Source of the DNA: Balamuthia mandrillaris
Taxonomy: Eukaryota; Discosea; Longamoebia; Balamuthiidae
Length of the DNA stretch: 64,000 bases
NCBI GenBank assembly: GCA_031835245.1
Contig: JAVKOQ010000201.1
Location: 30,878-94,877 of the forward strand
Direction of reading: 5' to 3'
In this document: one piece after another, positions 32,001 to 44,400 of the stretch
Numbering within the stretch: the first letter of the stretch is position 1
How the letters are laid out: the number at the start of each line of letters is the position of its first letter
Program-made: the position numbers and the translations under genes
Notes under the pieces: model-generated
The model's input: only the letters and a program-made list of their open reading frames with translations
Database searches by the model: none
Told to the model about the DNA's origin: nothing

Positions 32001-35000
32001 GGGCTGCTGCCATCCAACATGATGGCAACGTAAAAGTTCAGGCCTTTCTGCAGCTTCATATTCTTGTTAGGCGCTAAAGGAGAGATGCTACCAGGGTTGA
32101 AGGTAAGGTTAGAAGAAGCCAGCGTGAATGCTGCATCCTCAAAATGAATTCCGTCGTAGGCTGCAGAGGGCAAGTCGGGGAACTGTCCCATATTCCAGGT
32201 GCTGGCAGGGAAGAGGCCCAGCACATATCTCCATGTTTTGGCGGGTAACTGCACGAGTGGAACGCGGAACGGAGAGGGAGAAGATGGAGAAGCAGGGTGA
32301 TAGGCAGTAGCTTGCGAGACAATGGCAGCTATCACATCGGCAAGCGGCAGGGAAGTACCGTCCTCCAAGCGAATTGTGGGAAGGGAGGGGAATTCGGTTC
32401 GGTTGGCAAGGGCATGTTGAAGGGAATCCAACATAGCCAGCATTGAATGCTGTTTCTCTCCAGTGTTCATCATCACAGCAGTTTCGTCTACGAGCTGGAC
32501 GTACACCTGTCCGTCGGCATGGTGTTGCAGGTGGTATGTAACGTTTTCTTGGTCGTCATTGATGGAAAGGAAAGTTCCACCGCCAGGGTTCTTTGAGGAA
32601 GATCGAGCTGCAGTAATCAGTTGGCTGTTGGTGTCACTGCTGTATTGGAGTAGAGCCCATGATTCCTGGTATCCTGCTGACAACACTCCTCGAAGATGAG
32701 TCTCGGCATTTCCGCTGAGGAGGCCACCGTTAGACTCTTCCATGATCGTCATAGAGTCATAAAAGAGTTCGGCAGAGAAGAGGGAATAGAAAGCTGGCGA
32801 GGAAGGATGGATCGGAACCGGCTTGAGAGCAAACACAAACTCGGTGTCATTGAAATTAGGGATGGAGGAGGTGGAGTTCAAAACGAGATCCATGACTCGA
32901 GCAAATGGCATTTGCAGGGAAGTGCCCAACTTGATGGTCGGCCAATCACTTCGTAGGGTCAAGCTCGAACGCAGGGTGTCACTAGCCTGGCGCCAAGTGT
33001 GGATCTTGCGAAGGTCAGACGCAAACACCGCCGGTCCAAGCAACGCGTTCTCCAAGCCAGCGCTAAACTGGAATTTGCCGCATGTCGGTTCCATCATAAG
33101 TCGTACCTCGGAGAAAGCTGTGTCCAAGATGTAGGTCTTCAGAGCGGGATTCACTGAGGCAGGGTCAAGACCGAGGCTCTCGCAGAGGCTTCCTAGAGTC
33201 ACAGTCGTGTTGGGCGCCACCACTCCCAGCATTTGGAAGCAACCATCAGGGGCTGGAATGTCCACATTGACGGTGATGGGCAGATCCTTCAACAAAAGAA
33301 GACCGGTGATTTGGGCGTGCAGTTTCCCGGTTTGGCGGTACCATTCCAAGTCAAAGGTAACTTGCTTGATTTCCAGGTCGGCTATCTTCCAGCTGCTGTC
33401 CAGTTGTCCAGACATGGTGATGTTGTCCTTGGCAACGGTGCCGTTAACGCTGAACTTGAAGAATTGGTCGGGATCGCTAGAGGAAGAGGGCACCCACAGC
33501 ATGCTTCCGTTTATCATGAAATAGGGCACAAAGTTACGGATGGCCAAGTGGAAGGTCAGCAGGGTGACGTCCTTGGCCAAGGTAATATTGGGTGGGAAGT
33601 CGATGATCAACTCGAACTGCTCAGCGAGGTAGGCCTGGAAGAAAGTGGATTGACTGGGCAACGGGGCCAAAGCCTTAATGTTGTCTAACTGATCGAAGAG
33701 CGAGTTCTGAAAGTCCATGTTAGCTAGGAAGGACAAGCCTCTGGGAAGCACCACGGTTTTGTTGAAGTGAATCTGTGGCACCACATAATCGTAGCTCACG
33801 GAGGGCAATGAGGAAAGAAGGAAGGTGGGCACTTCCAGCTTGAAGCGGCTGAAGAAGCTCGGGGTGTGCGGGATGTTGGCCAGAGACCAGGAAGACTCGG
33901 AGAGCTTGATATTAAGGAAGTACTCCCACGAGCCAAGAGAAGAGATCTTGGATGCCTGGGCAGTGCTGTTGTGTTGCGCCAGAGCGTCGTGCAAAGTTGA
34001 GACCAGGGTCTTCAGATCGAAGCAAGCCTGAGAGCCTTCCGTGGTGCCAAAGCAGGTTTGAGGAGTAGGGAAGGTCCAGTTCTTCAGGCTGGCGGCTATC
34101 TGGTCAAAGGCATCCATAAAGTTGAGCGAGAAGGTGTACTTAAGAGAGAGTTCGGGAAGAGACTCTCCCTTAGACGTTGCGTTGGAGTGGTAGAACTCAT
34201 AGAGAGAGCCGTTGATGGCCTTGAGTAGAGAGGAAACAGTCAGGCCAGGGACCTTTGGAAGAGAAACGCTGATGTTGCCCAAAGTGGTGTTGAACTTAAG
34301 AGAGGACTCCCAAAGTTGCCTTGCCACCTGGTCCCAGGCAAAGTGCTTGAAGAACTTGGTGGAGAGGGAGGTATCAGAGCCGAAGATGGTACTGAAGCTA
34401 AACTTGGCGTCCAACTGGAAACTGTGACAATTGGGAGAGACCACAATGGAGAGGTTTTTGAAAGTGGTGGTAAATATGTCGGTGGATAGGCCGTCCATGA
34501 TTGGCACTTGTGGAAAGTTGTCTTTGCCAACGATGGTGTCAGCCAGGATGCCAAAGTCGAGCTTGTCGTCTCCATTGTCCCGCAACTCCTCTCCGCTTGA
34601 CAGCAAAAGGTGCGCGGTAGGTGTTTCCTTAGCTCTGCGCACCAAACTGACGGGATGGTAGTAGTGGTAGTTCTCAGCAGCGAGAACATGGTAAGATGGT
34701 AGAGTGCTGATGATCGAAGTAAGATAGAAACAGCCGTCTGGAGCTGGAAGCTTGAGCTGAACCATGATTTTCACTAGTTCTGAGAGAACGAGCTCGCCAT
34801 AAATGAAGCCAGCGAAGCTGGTGACGTTCGAGGTGCTCGAAGAAGTGGTGATATTGAACTGAATGCCAGCATTGACCAGCGTGAGATTGCCGTTGCCAAT
34901 GGAGAGATCCCATGACTGAGCGGTCTTTGCCTCAAAGGCAATAAGATTTGCAGGGAAGAGACTGCCAGTGACCAAGAAAGACAAAGGCTCAAAACCGCTA

Positions 35001-37540
35001 ATAACGGCCTCAAACAAACCTCCAAGCGAGAAATATGGCTTGTTGGGAGGAGGTTGTGTGTGAATCTCTAGCTGTACTTCATCCAGGTTGAAGCCGGAAG
35101 CAATCTCGAGATCCACAGGAAAGGCCGCAGCAAAGTCGATGTTGCCCAGCCCAAGCAGACCCGTTAAGTTGACCAGGTCAGGGCCATGGAGGGCGTCACG
35201 GAAACCTCGGAGGGACTCTTCAGCACTAAGCTTAAGTTGACTGAAGAAATTAAGCCCTCTGCCCAAGGAGAAGCCATCGGGGAAGCGCCACAGGACGGAT
35301 CGCATCGCCTTATCCCACAGGTCTCCAATATCTGGGGTCTTCCAGGAGGGAACCAAGCCACCGGACCAGGAGGAAAGAGCTAATGAGGGCATGATGAATT
35401 TGATGCCACCAATTGAGCTGGGTAACGAGGGAACGAGGTTGCCCAGCTTGAAGGATGATTGGCTCAGCATGGAAAGGCCAAACTGGAAGCCCCACTTGGG
35501 GAGGTGGAAGGAAACATTCCACATTGGGGGAGGGTTCAGGTCGAAGCTGTAGGAGGCGTTGCTGAGGGCCAGCAGGCCGTCGAAAAGGGTGATGTTGAAG
35601 CCATGCAGCTCAGGTAAGGAAAGATGAATAGAGCCCAGGTCCGGATTGTCAATGGATAGCTTGTTGAACAGAGAGCGCAACAAGGGACGCAGATGGATGC
35701 CGTTGCCGCCGCCACCGCCGCCTCCGAAGGAAGGCAAGTGGAAGGAAAGAGGCAAGGTCAAGTTGCTTGGCAGCGCGAAGAAGATGGAGTCAAAGACAGA
35801 CAGGAAGGAAAGATTGACGTTTGGTTTGATGGAAACGGACGGCCACTTGAAAGACGGATTAAACTTGGTAACGTTGTGAAGCATGTCGCGCAAGCGTGGC
35901 AGGTGGAATGTGTACTGTAGCCCAAAACCGAAAGAGAATCCCTCTGGTACTCCGAAAATGTCTCCTCGCATGGAACCCGCAAGAGAGAACCTCTTGCACA
36001 TGGGCTGAGCAACAGCGCTGACGTTGTTGAGCTCCAACTGTTCCAGCTTGTCCGTAAGAGCCTTGGTGGGCAGAGGAATGCTTGACAGTATGCCCGTGTC
36101 CTCCAAAAGAGAGTTCAGCAGATGGCCCAGTTTGATGTTCTCTATGTCCAGCTCCAAGCTGAAAGAACAGTTACCAGTTGGAGCTGTTACGTTGTTGTTG
36201 GGTGGTTCATAACGGAGAGTTAGCGTGGCCTGCAAGGAGTCTGCTGAAGCATCAGTGGCGATGGTCCCGCTGGCTTGACCGCTAAACTTCTTGGTAGCTG
36301 CCACCCATCCTAGGTTCACCGAGGCCTTCTTCACTACAAAGGAACTTTGTCCTAGTTCAACCTTCCAGGGTTGGACGCCGGTGCTGCTGTTGGCTTCCAC
36401 CAGGCTGCCATTCAGGCTTACACCCTTGGAGGAGATAGTACCCTCCACCAGGAAACGGGGCCGGTCGTCGCCAACCTTGGCATCAACTGTGGCTCTGGCG
36501 GTAAGGGCCATGGTCATCGGGCTGAAGATCAAGGAGAAGTTCATGAACTCAAAGTTCTTGTCGATCTCCAGTCCATCCATGTTGAAGGAGAGGTCCGCAA
36601 AGTCAGTGTGAAGCCGGCCGTTGAACGCTCCGAGGGCATTCTTCACAATGCTGCTGCCGTTGAATGACTTCAAAAACATCCACAGGGTCTGAACCTCCGG
36701 AGGAAGGGAGAGATCCTCTACCAGGTGTCCCGCGAGCTCAATGAAGCCACTTGAATCAAGCCCGGTATTACCGTCTCGCAGCGTTCGTACACCGGAAGCG
36801 ACAGAGCTGTTGTCATTTTGGGTGGAGAACGTAAAAGACAGATTGGAGGCACGAATGTTGGGTAAGGCGGAGGACGTTACTGGCAGCTTGTTCAGAGAGA
36901 AGTTGTCCGGCAAGCGGCCGCTCATGCTCATCTGTACCCCCTTGCCTTCGCGGGTGCGATCCTTCAGGCGAATCACCGCTTGGGGCACGTCCGTACCAAA
37001 GAGGCGGGCCTTACCCTTGACTAGGGTCTCCACGTTTTGGTCATCGAAGCTAACCTGCACTCCCTCCAGCGCTAGGGGTTGGCGCAGCAGTTTCTCCAGC
37101 TTTTGCGGCACGCTGGCATCGCCCTTAAATAGCTCCTTGTCCACGCTCAACTTGCCGTCTTTCACTTGCTTCTGCACGTAGCCCTCGTAGTCCTTTTGCT
37201 GCTGCACTTCAGAGGGGCCACCGCCCTGCGCTTTGCTCACTCCTATGCTGATGCCGACCGCCAGAGCCACGATAATAGCCACGGCGAAGAGGGCCGCTCC
37301 GAAGAGCATGCCCTTCCGCCAACGTGGGCGTCCCCACGCGTCACTGAAGGAAGCGGGGAGACGGACAGAGGCACGAGAGAGGCGAGAAGAGGAGCGAGAG
37401 GAGGGACCACGCCCGCCCAGGTCTATGGTATAGCGGTTGCGCAGAGCCTCCTCATTGTGTTCTACCACCAGCCCTTCCGACCGGGAAACTTCCTGGGAAC
37501 CCAAAAGGCTGTCGTTTTCGGTATCGCTGTCGCTGTCCAT
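29020..37540 (-). CDS. Giant type II membrane protein 1 (about 2,809 aa, repeated ectodomain)
   Basis: Two exons (31057-37540 and 29020-30965, phase 1). A short acidic cytoplasmic tail contains ENDSLL, an acidic dileucine sorting motif of the E-x-x-x-L-L type. One membrane span lies near residues 76-100 (MLFGAALFAVAIIVALAVGI). The roughly 2,700-residue ectodomain is beta-rich with many N-glycosylation sites. G-L-x-F motifs recur at about 35,250 (RGLNFFSQLKL), 33,720 (RGLSFLANMDF) and 32,020 (KGLNFYVAIML), about 510-570 residues apart. Paired Cys strands recur too (PAPDGCFYL/SPNCHSFQL; PAPDGCFQM/EPTCGKFQF). The C-terminus has a coiled coil (SKLQAAKAKVHSIDVELQKA) and hydrophobic amphipathic helices (AVLWVAMHAAEAILDLAIL). 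The gene is divergent from a second giant with the same motifs. Family unknown; adhesion or lipid handling is speculative. Confidence 0.85.
31027..31042 (-). repeat. (GA)n tract in the only intron of giant gene 1
   Basis: CT-type on the sense strand, close to the donor of the 91-base intron at 30966-31056. Confidence 0.8.
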
Positions 37541-38580
37541 CCGAGTTTAGTGTTGGATGGCGACAGAGCTTGATAAAAATCCAAACCACAAAAATAAATA
37601 AATAAATAAATAAAGTTAGCAGAATGCTTTTTCATTTTTTCAAAAAAAAAGATTAAAGTGAGAAGGAAAAAACGATACCCAAAAATAAATGATATAAACT
37701 TTCGTGTCCAGTGAACCGTTTCAAGAGAGAAGAGCAAGTTCACTGCCGCATATACAAATCCAATCAAAGGTATAATAAGGGGACAAAGCCCAATAAATAA
37801 ATACGAGTTTGACGGCAAAAATAAATAAAAAAAATTGAACACGGAGGAAAACGAGGGAATGGGGCTTGAGGGAAAGCCAACGGCCTTCTTTTTTTAATCT
37901 TTTTACTCGTGGTCCCAACCCCTCAGCAACAAAACGTTACCGGCTGTAGTCCCCTCCGCCCCTTTTGGCCGTCGTAACGATTGGCTTCTCTACTTTTTCT
38001 TTCTCTTTTTCTTTTTTTAAGATTGGGGTAATTTGTCTGCGCCTAAATTATCCAATTATGGCAATAATTATTGAACTTTTCACCTAATTTGGTAATGCTT
38101 TCCAACGGTGATTGGTCGTTGCAAAAACTCCTCTCATTCATCGATATAGCCAGAGCGAGGAAAAAAATCAGACAGAGCAATAAAGAAAGATAAAGTGCGA
38201 CAGTGTGTGTCGAGGTGTGTTTTGGACGCGGGCTTTGGGCGTGAAGCAAAACGACGAAGCGAAGGGGGAAAAAAACCCCCCCTTTTTTTTTTCTGCGCTC
38301 TCGCTTTGTTTTGAGTGCTTTTTGTTGATTATTTATTTATTTATTTATTTATTTTCTGCGCTTCGTCAAACCGCCACCCCGTCTTTCTCGGGTGGATGGC
38401 ACAAGGCCTTCCACTGTTTTCTTTTCAAAATCCATCCATCTAGCGGCAACACTTTTTTTTTTCCCAAGTGACATATTTGCCTGTTGGCTCATTACTGTGA
38501 GACCGCAAACTTCTTCGTTAGTGGATCATTCAATTTTCTTTCGATAGTAATCAGTTCAGCACACATACGCGCAACAAAAA
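37541..38580. promoter_or_regulatory. Divergent 1-kb promoter region of the giant pair
   Basis: AT-rich with (AAAT)n runs at about 37594-37613 and (TTTA)n at about 38331-38355. No convincing reading frame is present. It is the longest intergenic gap here and the only divergent one without a GTCGAC palindrome, so the two giant genes may be controlled differently from the housekeeping genes. Confidence 0.5.
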
Positions 38581-41414
38581 ATGTCTGGCCTCACCGAATA
38601 TGCCAAGAAGCATATGACCAACCTTCGCAACCAGTTCAGGAACGTGCAGAGCCAAAAGCGCACTCAGGAGGCAGAACTATGGCTGGAAGAGGTGCTTGGC
38701 AAACCCAGAGGGTCCTTCCACCCCCTAGACGAGAAGCTCAAGGACGGCGTGCTCCTGTGCCAGCTGCTCAAGCGGGTGAGACCCTCCTTCGAGGCTCCCA
38801 TCAAAGAGGGGGGAGGCCGCCTCTCCATGCAGGCCGTCGACAACCTCAACCACTTTCTGCGAGAGATCAAAACCATGGGAGTGCGCTACGACTTTGAAGT
38901 GTTGGACCTTTTGGAGGGCAAGAACATGACCAAAGTGGTGGACTGCTTGCACGATTTCGCCCGCGTGGCCTTTGAGAACGGAGCCACGCCTCCCCTTAAA
39001 CCTTTGGCGGAGCTGGCTCCTTCCTTCATCGCAGAGGAGGAGCAGCCACAAGCACAGCAGCAAATGACCGCTCCGGCCATGCCTCCGCTTCGTCCGCCAC
39101 GCATGCCAAACCAACGAAGGAGAGTCCCGCCGTCTTCTGCAAGCAAGAAGGAAGCCCCTCCTCGCCCTCCTCGCACCAAACGAACAACTGCAACACCGAC
39201 AGCGCCTGTGGACGAACAGCAGAAACAGAAGGAGAAGGACGAAGAAGAAAAGGGGAAGGAGAAAGAGGAGGAACCCGAGCATCAACAGGAAACCAAGGTT
39301 ATTCCTCACCCTCCTTCCAGAAGTGGAAGACCTGCTCTATCAAAGGATGGCGAAGAGTTAGAAGAAGAAGCAGAAGAAGTGGAAGCAGAACCAGAGCAAG
39401 TAGAAGATGATTACTATGAATGGGACGAAGGTGACTATTGGGAAGGAGAAGAACAAGAAGGCTCTCCTCTCTTACCCTTATCCCTCCACGAACACAAGAA
39501 CGAAGAAAAGGACGAGGACTACGAGCCACAACCGGCCCGCTCTGAGCCGTTCCTCAAGCCTATCCCCAGCGTCAAGCTGCCTACTTGCCTGGAACGAGCT
39601 TTGGCAGCTGCCACAACCGCCAAAGGACGACCCAAGATGTGGACGGTGGCCGCTTGTGCTGCCGTCGCGCTGATCACTCTCAGCGTGTTGCTTACCTTCG
39701 TTATCGTGAGTTGGAAGATGAACTTGCCCAGCTCCAATGACATGACGGAGCAGGAACGATACGCTCTCTCTCTAGCCAACGCCGTTGACGTCAACGGATG
39801 CCTGTCCTTGGACGCTTCCACGTTGTTGTCATCCAAGGTCCCTGCCCTCTTTCAGAAATCCTTCAACACCTCTTCTTTGTTATTGTGTGGCGTCACGATA
39901 CAGCTTACTCCTCGCGGTTATGCCCAAGCCATCGGTGAGATGACTACACTTTTCCCAACCGTTACAACGCAACAACAATCGAACGAGGAGAAAGGAATTG
40001 AGGCAAAGGCCAACTTTAGCGTACAAGCCACCTTTCGTTATTGGAACAAAACCAATGTGGATGTGTTGATGGAAGTCAAGCCTCCCTCCAGTTGGTCCTT
40101 TGCCAAGGACATGCCGTCCGTGGCTATGACCCGCCTCAGCGACCTGACCATGCTGGAACCTTTCTTCGTCTTTACCTCCCGGCAATTGTCGTACAACCTC
40201 ACCTTTGACTGGCTGCACGATCATCTACTTGAGGCTGCCAGCCCTACCGCCGTACAGCTCGATGCGGGTCTCAACTTCTTCTCGAAACTGTTGCTGACGA
40301 ACAACGTTGGAGAGTACGCCGCTCTGAAGACTTTCATACCCGCACTAGCCACCCGAGGCACATCTCTATTCACCCACGGCATGGCCACATTCCGCGGTAT
40401 CGACCTCATAGCTTCCTTGCCAGACACCAAAGTCTCTCCAGTACTCACGCTTAAGTCTTGGGGATTGGACTTTAGCAGCACCCTCCGTCATCCCTTTGCA
40501 AACTTTGTACTTTCCGGCCGAGCTGAGATCCAACCCTTGGCAAACACGTTCTACACCCTCTCCTTCAAGGAAGGTACTTTGAAGCCTACCGTCTTCGCTT
40601 TACAGGCGGAAAGTGATGACGACAATGAATGGGGCTTTGACCTTGGGAAAGCACACGTACCCGTTACCACCACTCGGCTTAGCATGACGTGGAAGCTGAA
40701 GGACAAGCCCTCTCCTTTGGTTCCTCCTACACCCCAAAGCGACACTCTCCTCTCTATCCATGAGATAAGCGCCGCTCGCTCTGCGGATTGGGACCTCATT
40801 GTGGCAATTAACGGCAGGCTCGCCCTCACCAAGACCGTGAAAGCGGACTTTGGCCTCTCCACTGTACGCGCTGATCCAACCCAGCAGTGCATGGAACTGT
40901 CAGGCACCCTTTACCACCCTCCTGCTAGTCTCTCCATCGCTACCATTCTGGAGGGCGCTGTGAGCCAGGATGAGCTGGACTCCTTGCCAGTGGATCCGGG
41001 CGTACGCAAGGCCGCATTGGACAGTGCCTTGGAAACAGGCGATGGTTTCCCCACCGCTTTCGTCATCAGACCATACTGTGCTTCAGCCCCCCTACTGAGC
41101 TTGAGCGCAGCACTGCCTAAGGGTGCTGATGTCTTTGATTACAGCGAGCTTTTGCTTTCGCTTTCCACTCTATACTCCCCCTTCCCTGTGTTGGACCGCA
41201 TCACGGATGCTCTTGTGGAGGAGGACGAGATTGCCTTTAAGGTCGGCAACAACGTGCTTCGTATCAATGCCTTCAAGTTCATGAAAAGCCTTACCGATGC
41301 TCTTAGCTCCATCTCGGACGATCGTTTGCCCTGGTTCCCTCTCATAGTAACCAACGACAGTTCGTGTTCTTTCTTTCTTTCTTTCTTCCTTCCTTTGATC
41401 TTCTAATTGCTTGC

Positions 41415-41457
<43 letters not shown>

Positions 41458-44400
41458 CTCCCCCCTCGCAGCGATCCGCAAGCCGTTGTTTGGCGCAACT
41501 TTTGGACACGAGGTTGATAGCATGGCCAACATCATAGGCCAACTCCCTGATGCACCCCTGATAGAGTTCCCCTCCGGAGAGAGCCAAGTCAGCCTAGAAC
41601 TCTCCCAAGTGTTCGCTGCGCTTCGTGCCTACCTCCTCAGCAACAAAGCTACTTTGTTGGGAAGCAAACCCACCTCCGGTGTGCCCTCATTCTCCCTCGG
41701 TGTGACGCCTCTGCTGCCGACTTGGAACTTGGGGCGAGTGCCAGGCATTCCTAATGCTTTCTCCGCCATCGCTAGCAATCGTTTGCTTCTGTTACTCGCT
41801 TCCAAGCCTGTCTTTGCGCATTTCGACAGCGACGTGTCGATGATGGTGAATCAGCAACGTTCTCCTCGTTACGTAGGCCATGGCCTCAGCCTTGTGACCA
41901 CGTTGGACTTCCAGAAGCCCCAACCGATGAACGTAGTGCGCCTCTTCTCCAGCTCTACCACTGCCGAAGAGTTGGACGTCGTGGCTCACATCAAGGCGGA
42001 CCATACAGAGGATATCAAGTTGACAGCCACCTTTGCTGACACCACCACCCTCAACCAGTTCTTTGTCCTCTCGCCTCGTTCCGTGCTGGAGATCGGCACC
42101 GCCCGCGCTGGGTCTGAGCTCACCTTCACCCTCAAGGGTATTCTACGTGTGGCTGTTCAAGGCATGTCCGATTTGTACTTCACAGTGCAAGGCCCCGTCG
42201 ATGCTAGCAGCGTCTCCCTCTCCGGCCCCATGACAAGCATTTGGCACAGTGCTGTTGGACAGGCTACCTTAGATATGAAGGCCCTTAACACCACCACCGT
42301 GTCGCTGGTCTTTGCTGCCAGCACGAGAACTTCCACCGCCACTATCAATGGTGTCGCGCAGCTCAGCACCGATGCTGACAGGGCCTTTGACTTTAGCACC
42401 TCCATACCCAGTCAAGCCACCAGTTGGAACCCCGATTTGGACGCCTTCCTTCCCTCTCCCGTATGTTTGCCTGTCTACCTGGCGCCTCGCAGTGCCAAGC
42501 AAGCTCCATGGAGTCTCGAGACGCTTACCGACGAGCTACTGGGTCCTGGCACCATTGTTTTGGACCCCACCACTTCCATCTTCCACGAATTGCAGCAGAA
42601 CATATACGAGAGCCCTCTCAAGTTCAACACCAGCAACGGACAGGGCTTCACCGTTTTCCCCAACTGTCAGCACATAACCTTGTTCGCAGGCTTGCAGAGC
42701 GATTTGTTGGGAGGGAGTGGGAAGAACGACAGCTCCATCCTCATCCAGTACGGCAAGTTCCAGACCTGCTCTCAGTACCTGCATAAGTTAAAGGCCAAAC
42801 TTCAACTGCTGGGCCTTCGCTTTGCCGCTGTGGTAGATGGGACTAGCAGCGTGACTGTGGACCACCTATTCGGAGAACTGAAGGCCGCTCTAGAGGAGGG
42901 CAACATCTCCTGCAACATCGCTACCTCCAGAGGATCCGTCACCGCCTCTCTGCTTCAAATGAATAGTACTCTCTCCAACCTGTTGAAGATTTCCATCTCG
43001 GAGGAACTCTACGATAGACTCGAACATCTATCTTCCCTTCTTCTGCATTTGGTTCAACGTCAGTTGTCCCCCAGCGAGTTGACTTTCCTCAATGAGAACA
43101 TGACTCCCGTAAAGGGTGAAGGCGTTTGGCACGTACAAGCCATGACCCGCCCTGCTGAGGATTGGCACATTGAAAGCATACTTGGCAAGCAACGCGCGTC
43201 CGCCTTGTTGCAGAGTCGCAGAAGAAGAGCAGCACCCGCGGAGACGCTTCCCACCAGCTACTCTGCCTTTGTCTTTTCTTCCATTGGAGACTCGGCCTAT
43301 TTCCCACTGCCTAACTTGAACCGTCCCCCCAGCCCCGAGGATGCCCTTGAACCCCTAAAGACCTTCCTCTTCTCCTCAGTCTCAGTGCCGCAAGGCCTCA
43401 GCCTCTTCTCCAAGCTAAAGTTGGATGGCATGGAAGAACTCAAGACCCTAAACGCCATGATGCAACCCTATGACTGGACTCCCACCCAGAAAAAGAACGC
43501 CCCTCCTTTCGAGCTCATCCTCAGCGCTCGCATGACTGGTGAGTTGGATCTGGATGTGGATTACAACGAAGAAATAGGGCTGAATGGCAATATCAGTCTT
43601 GTCGGATACCGTCTGCACATCAAGGGTGAATCTCTAGAGCAATACTCCTTGCAGTCCAAGCTTCGAGCAGACTTTGAAAGCTTGCAGTCGTTGGTGTTCT
43701 TGGTGAATGGCCCCATTAGCCCCATCGAGATAAACCTTATGGGTGCATTGGAGAATCCTGTCACCGTTCACGTTGGTCAAAACGGATGGGCTCTGATCTC
43801 TTCCACTTCTGGCTCTATCGCCACCGCCAAATGGACCATGTTCGGCACTTTCCTGGAGAGCTGTGCTCTTCGAGCCACTGCATTGGTGGACAAAATGGTT
43901 CCGGCAACGTTGGACTTGGACATGGTGGCCCCCTCACATGTCAACTGCCGCGACTCTGTAGACAAGTGTCTGATCTTCCGCGGCACCATCAAAGACTCCG
44001 ATTTGTTGACTCTGCATCACCTGGCCGCACAAACTGTGGACGCCAACACCCTTGCTGACATCCAGGCAGAGCTGCATCCTTCCTATAGCAGCGCCGTCCT
44101 ACAATCAACCTTCTCTGGAGTTACCTTTGAGATTGCACCGCTACTGGAGAGACTGGTCCTCAACAGTACCGTTGCTGGCAAAAACGCTGTCTATGGCCTG
44201 CAAGCCCTCCAGCAAGTGGTAGTGCAACGCAACATGGACCTTACAACGATCCTCGAGCAAATGGCAGACATGCTGCCCCGAGCCTCTGTCTTCATTAATC
44301 CCACCCAACCTCTGCCCTTCCCCACTGCCTTCCGTCTCTTGCGAGAGAAGCTCCAGCAGTACGTGGACAAGCCGCTCCCTCCCAAGCCCGAAGAGGTCCT

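Noticed and set aside
29168-36667. Several long open frames on the plus strand across giant gene 1
   Set aside because: They are antisense shadows with low-complexity or unpatterned sequence. The minus frame has signal, membrane span and repeat structure.
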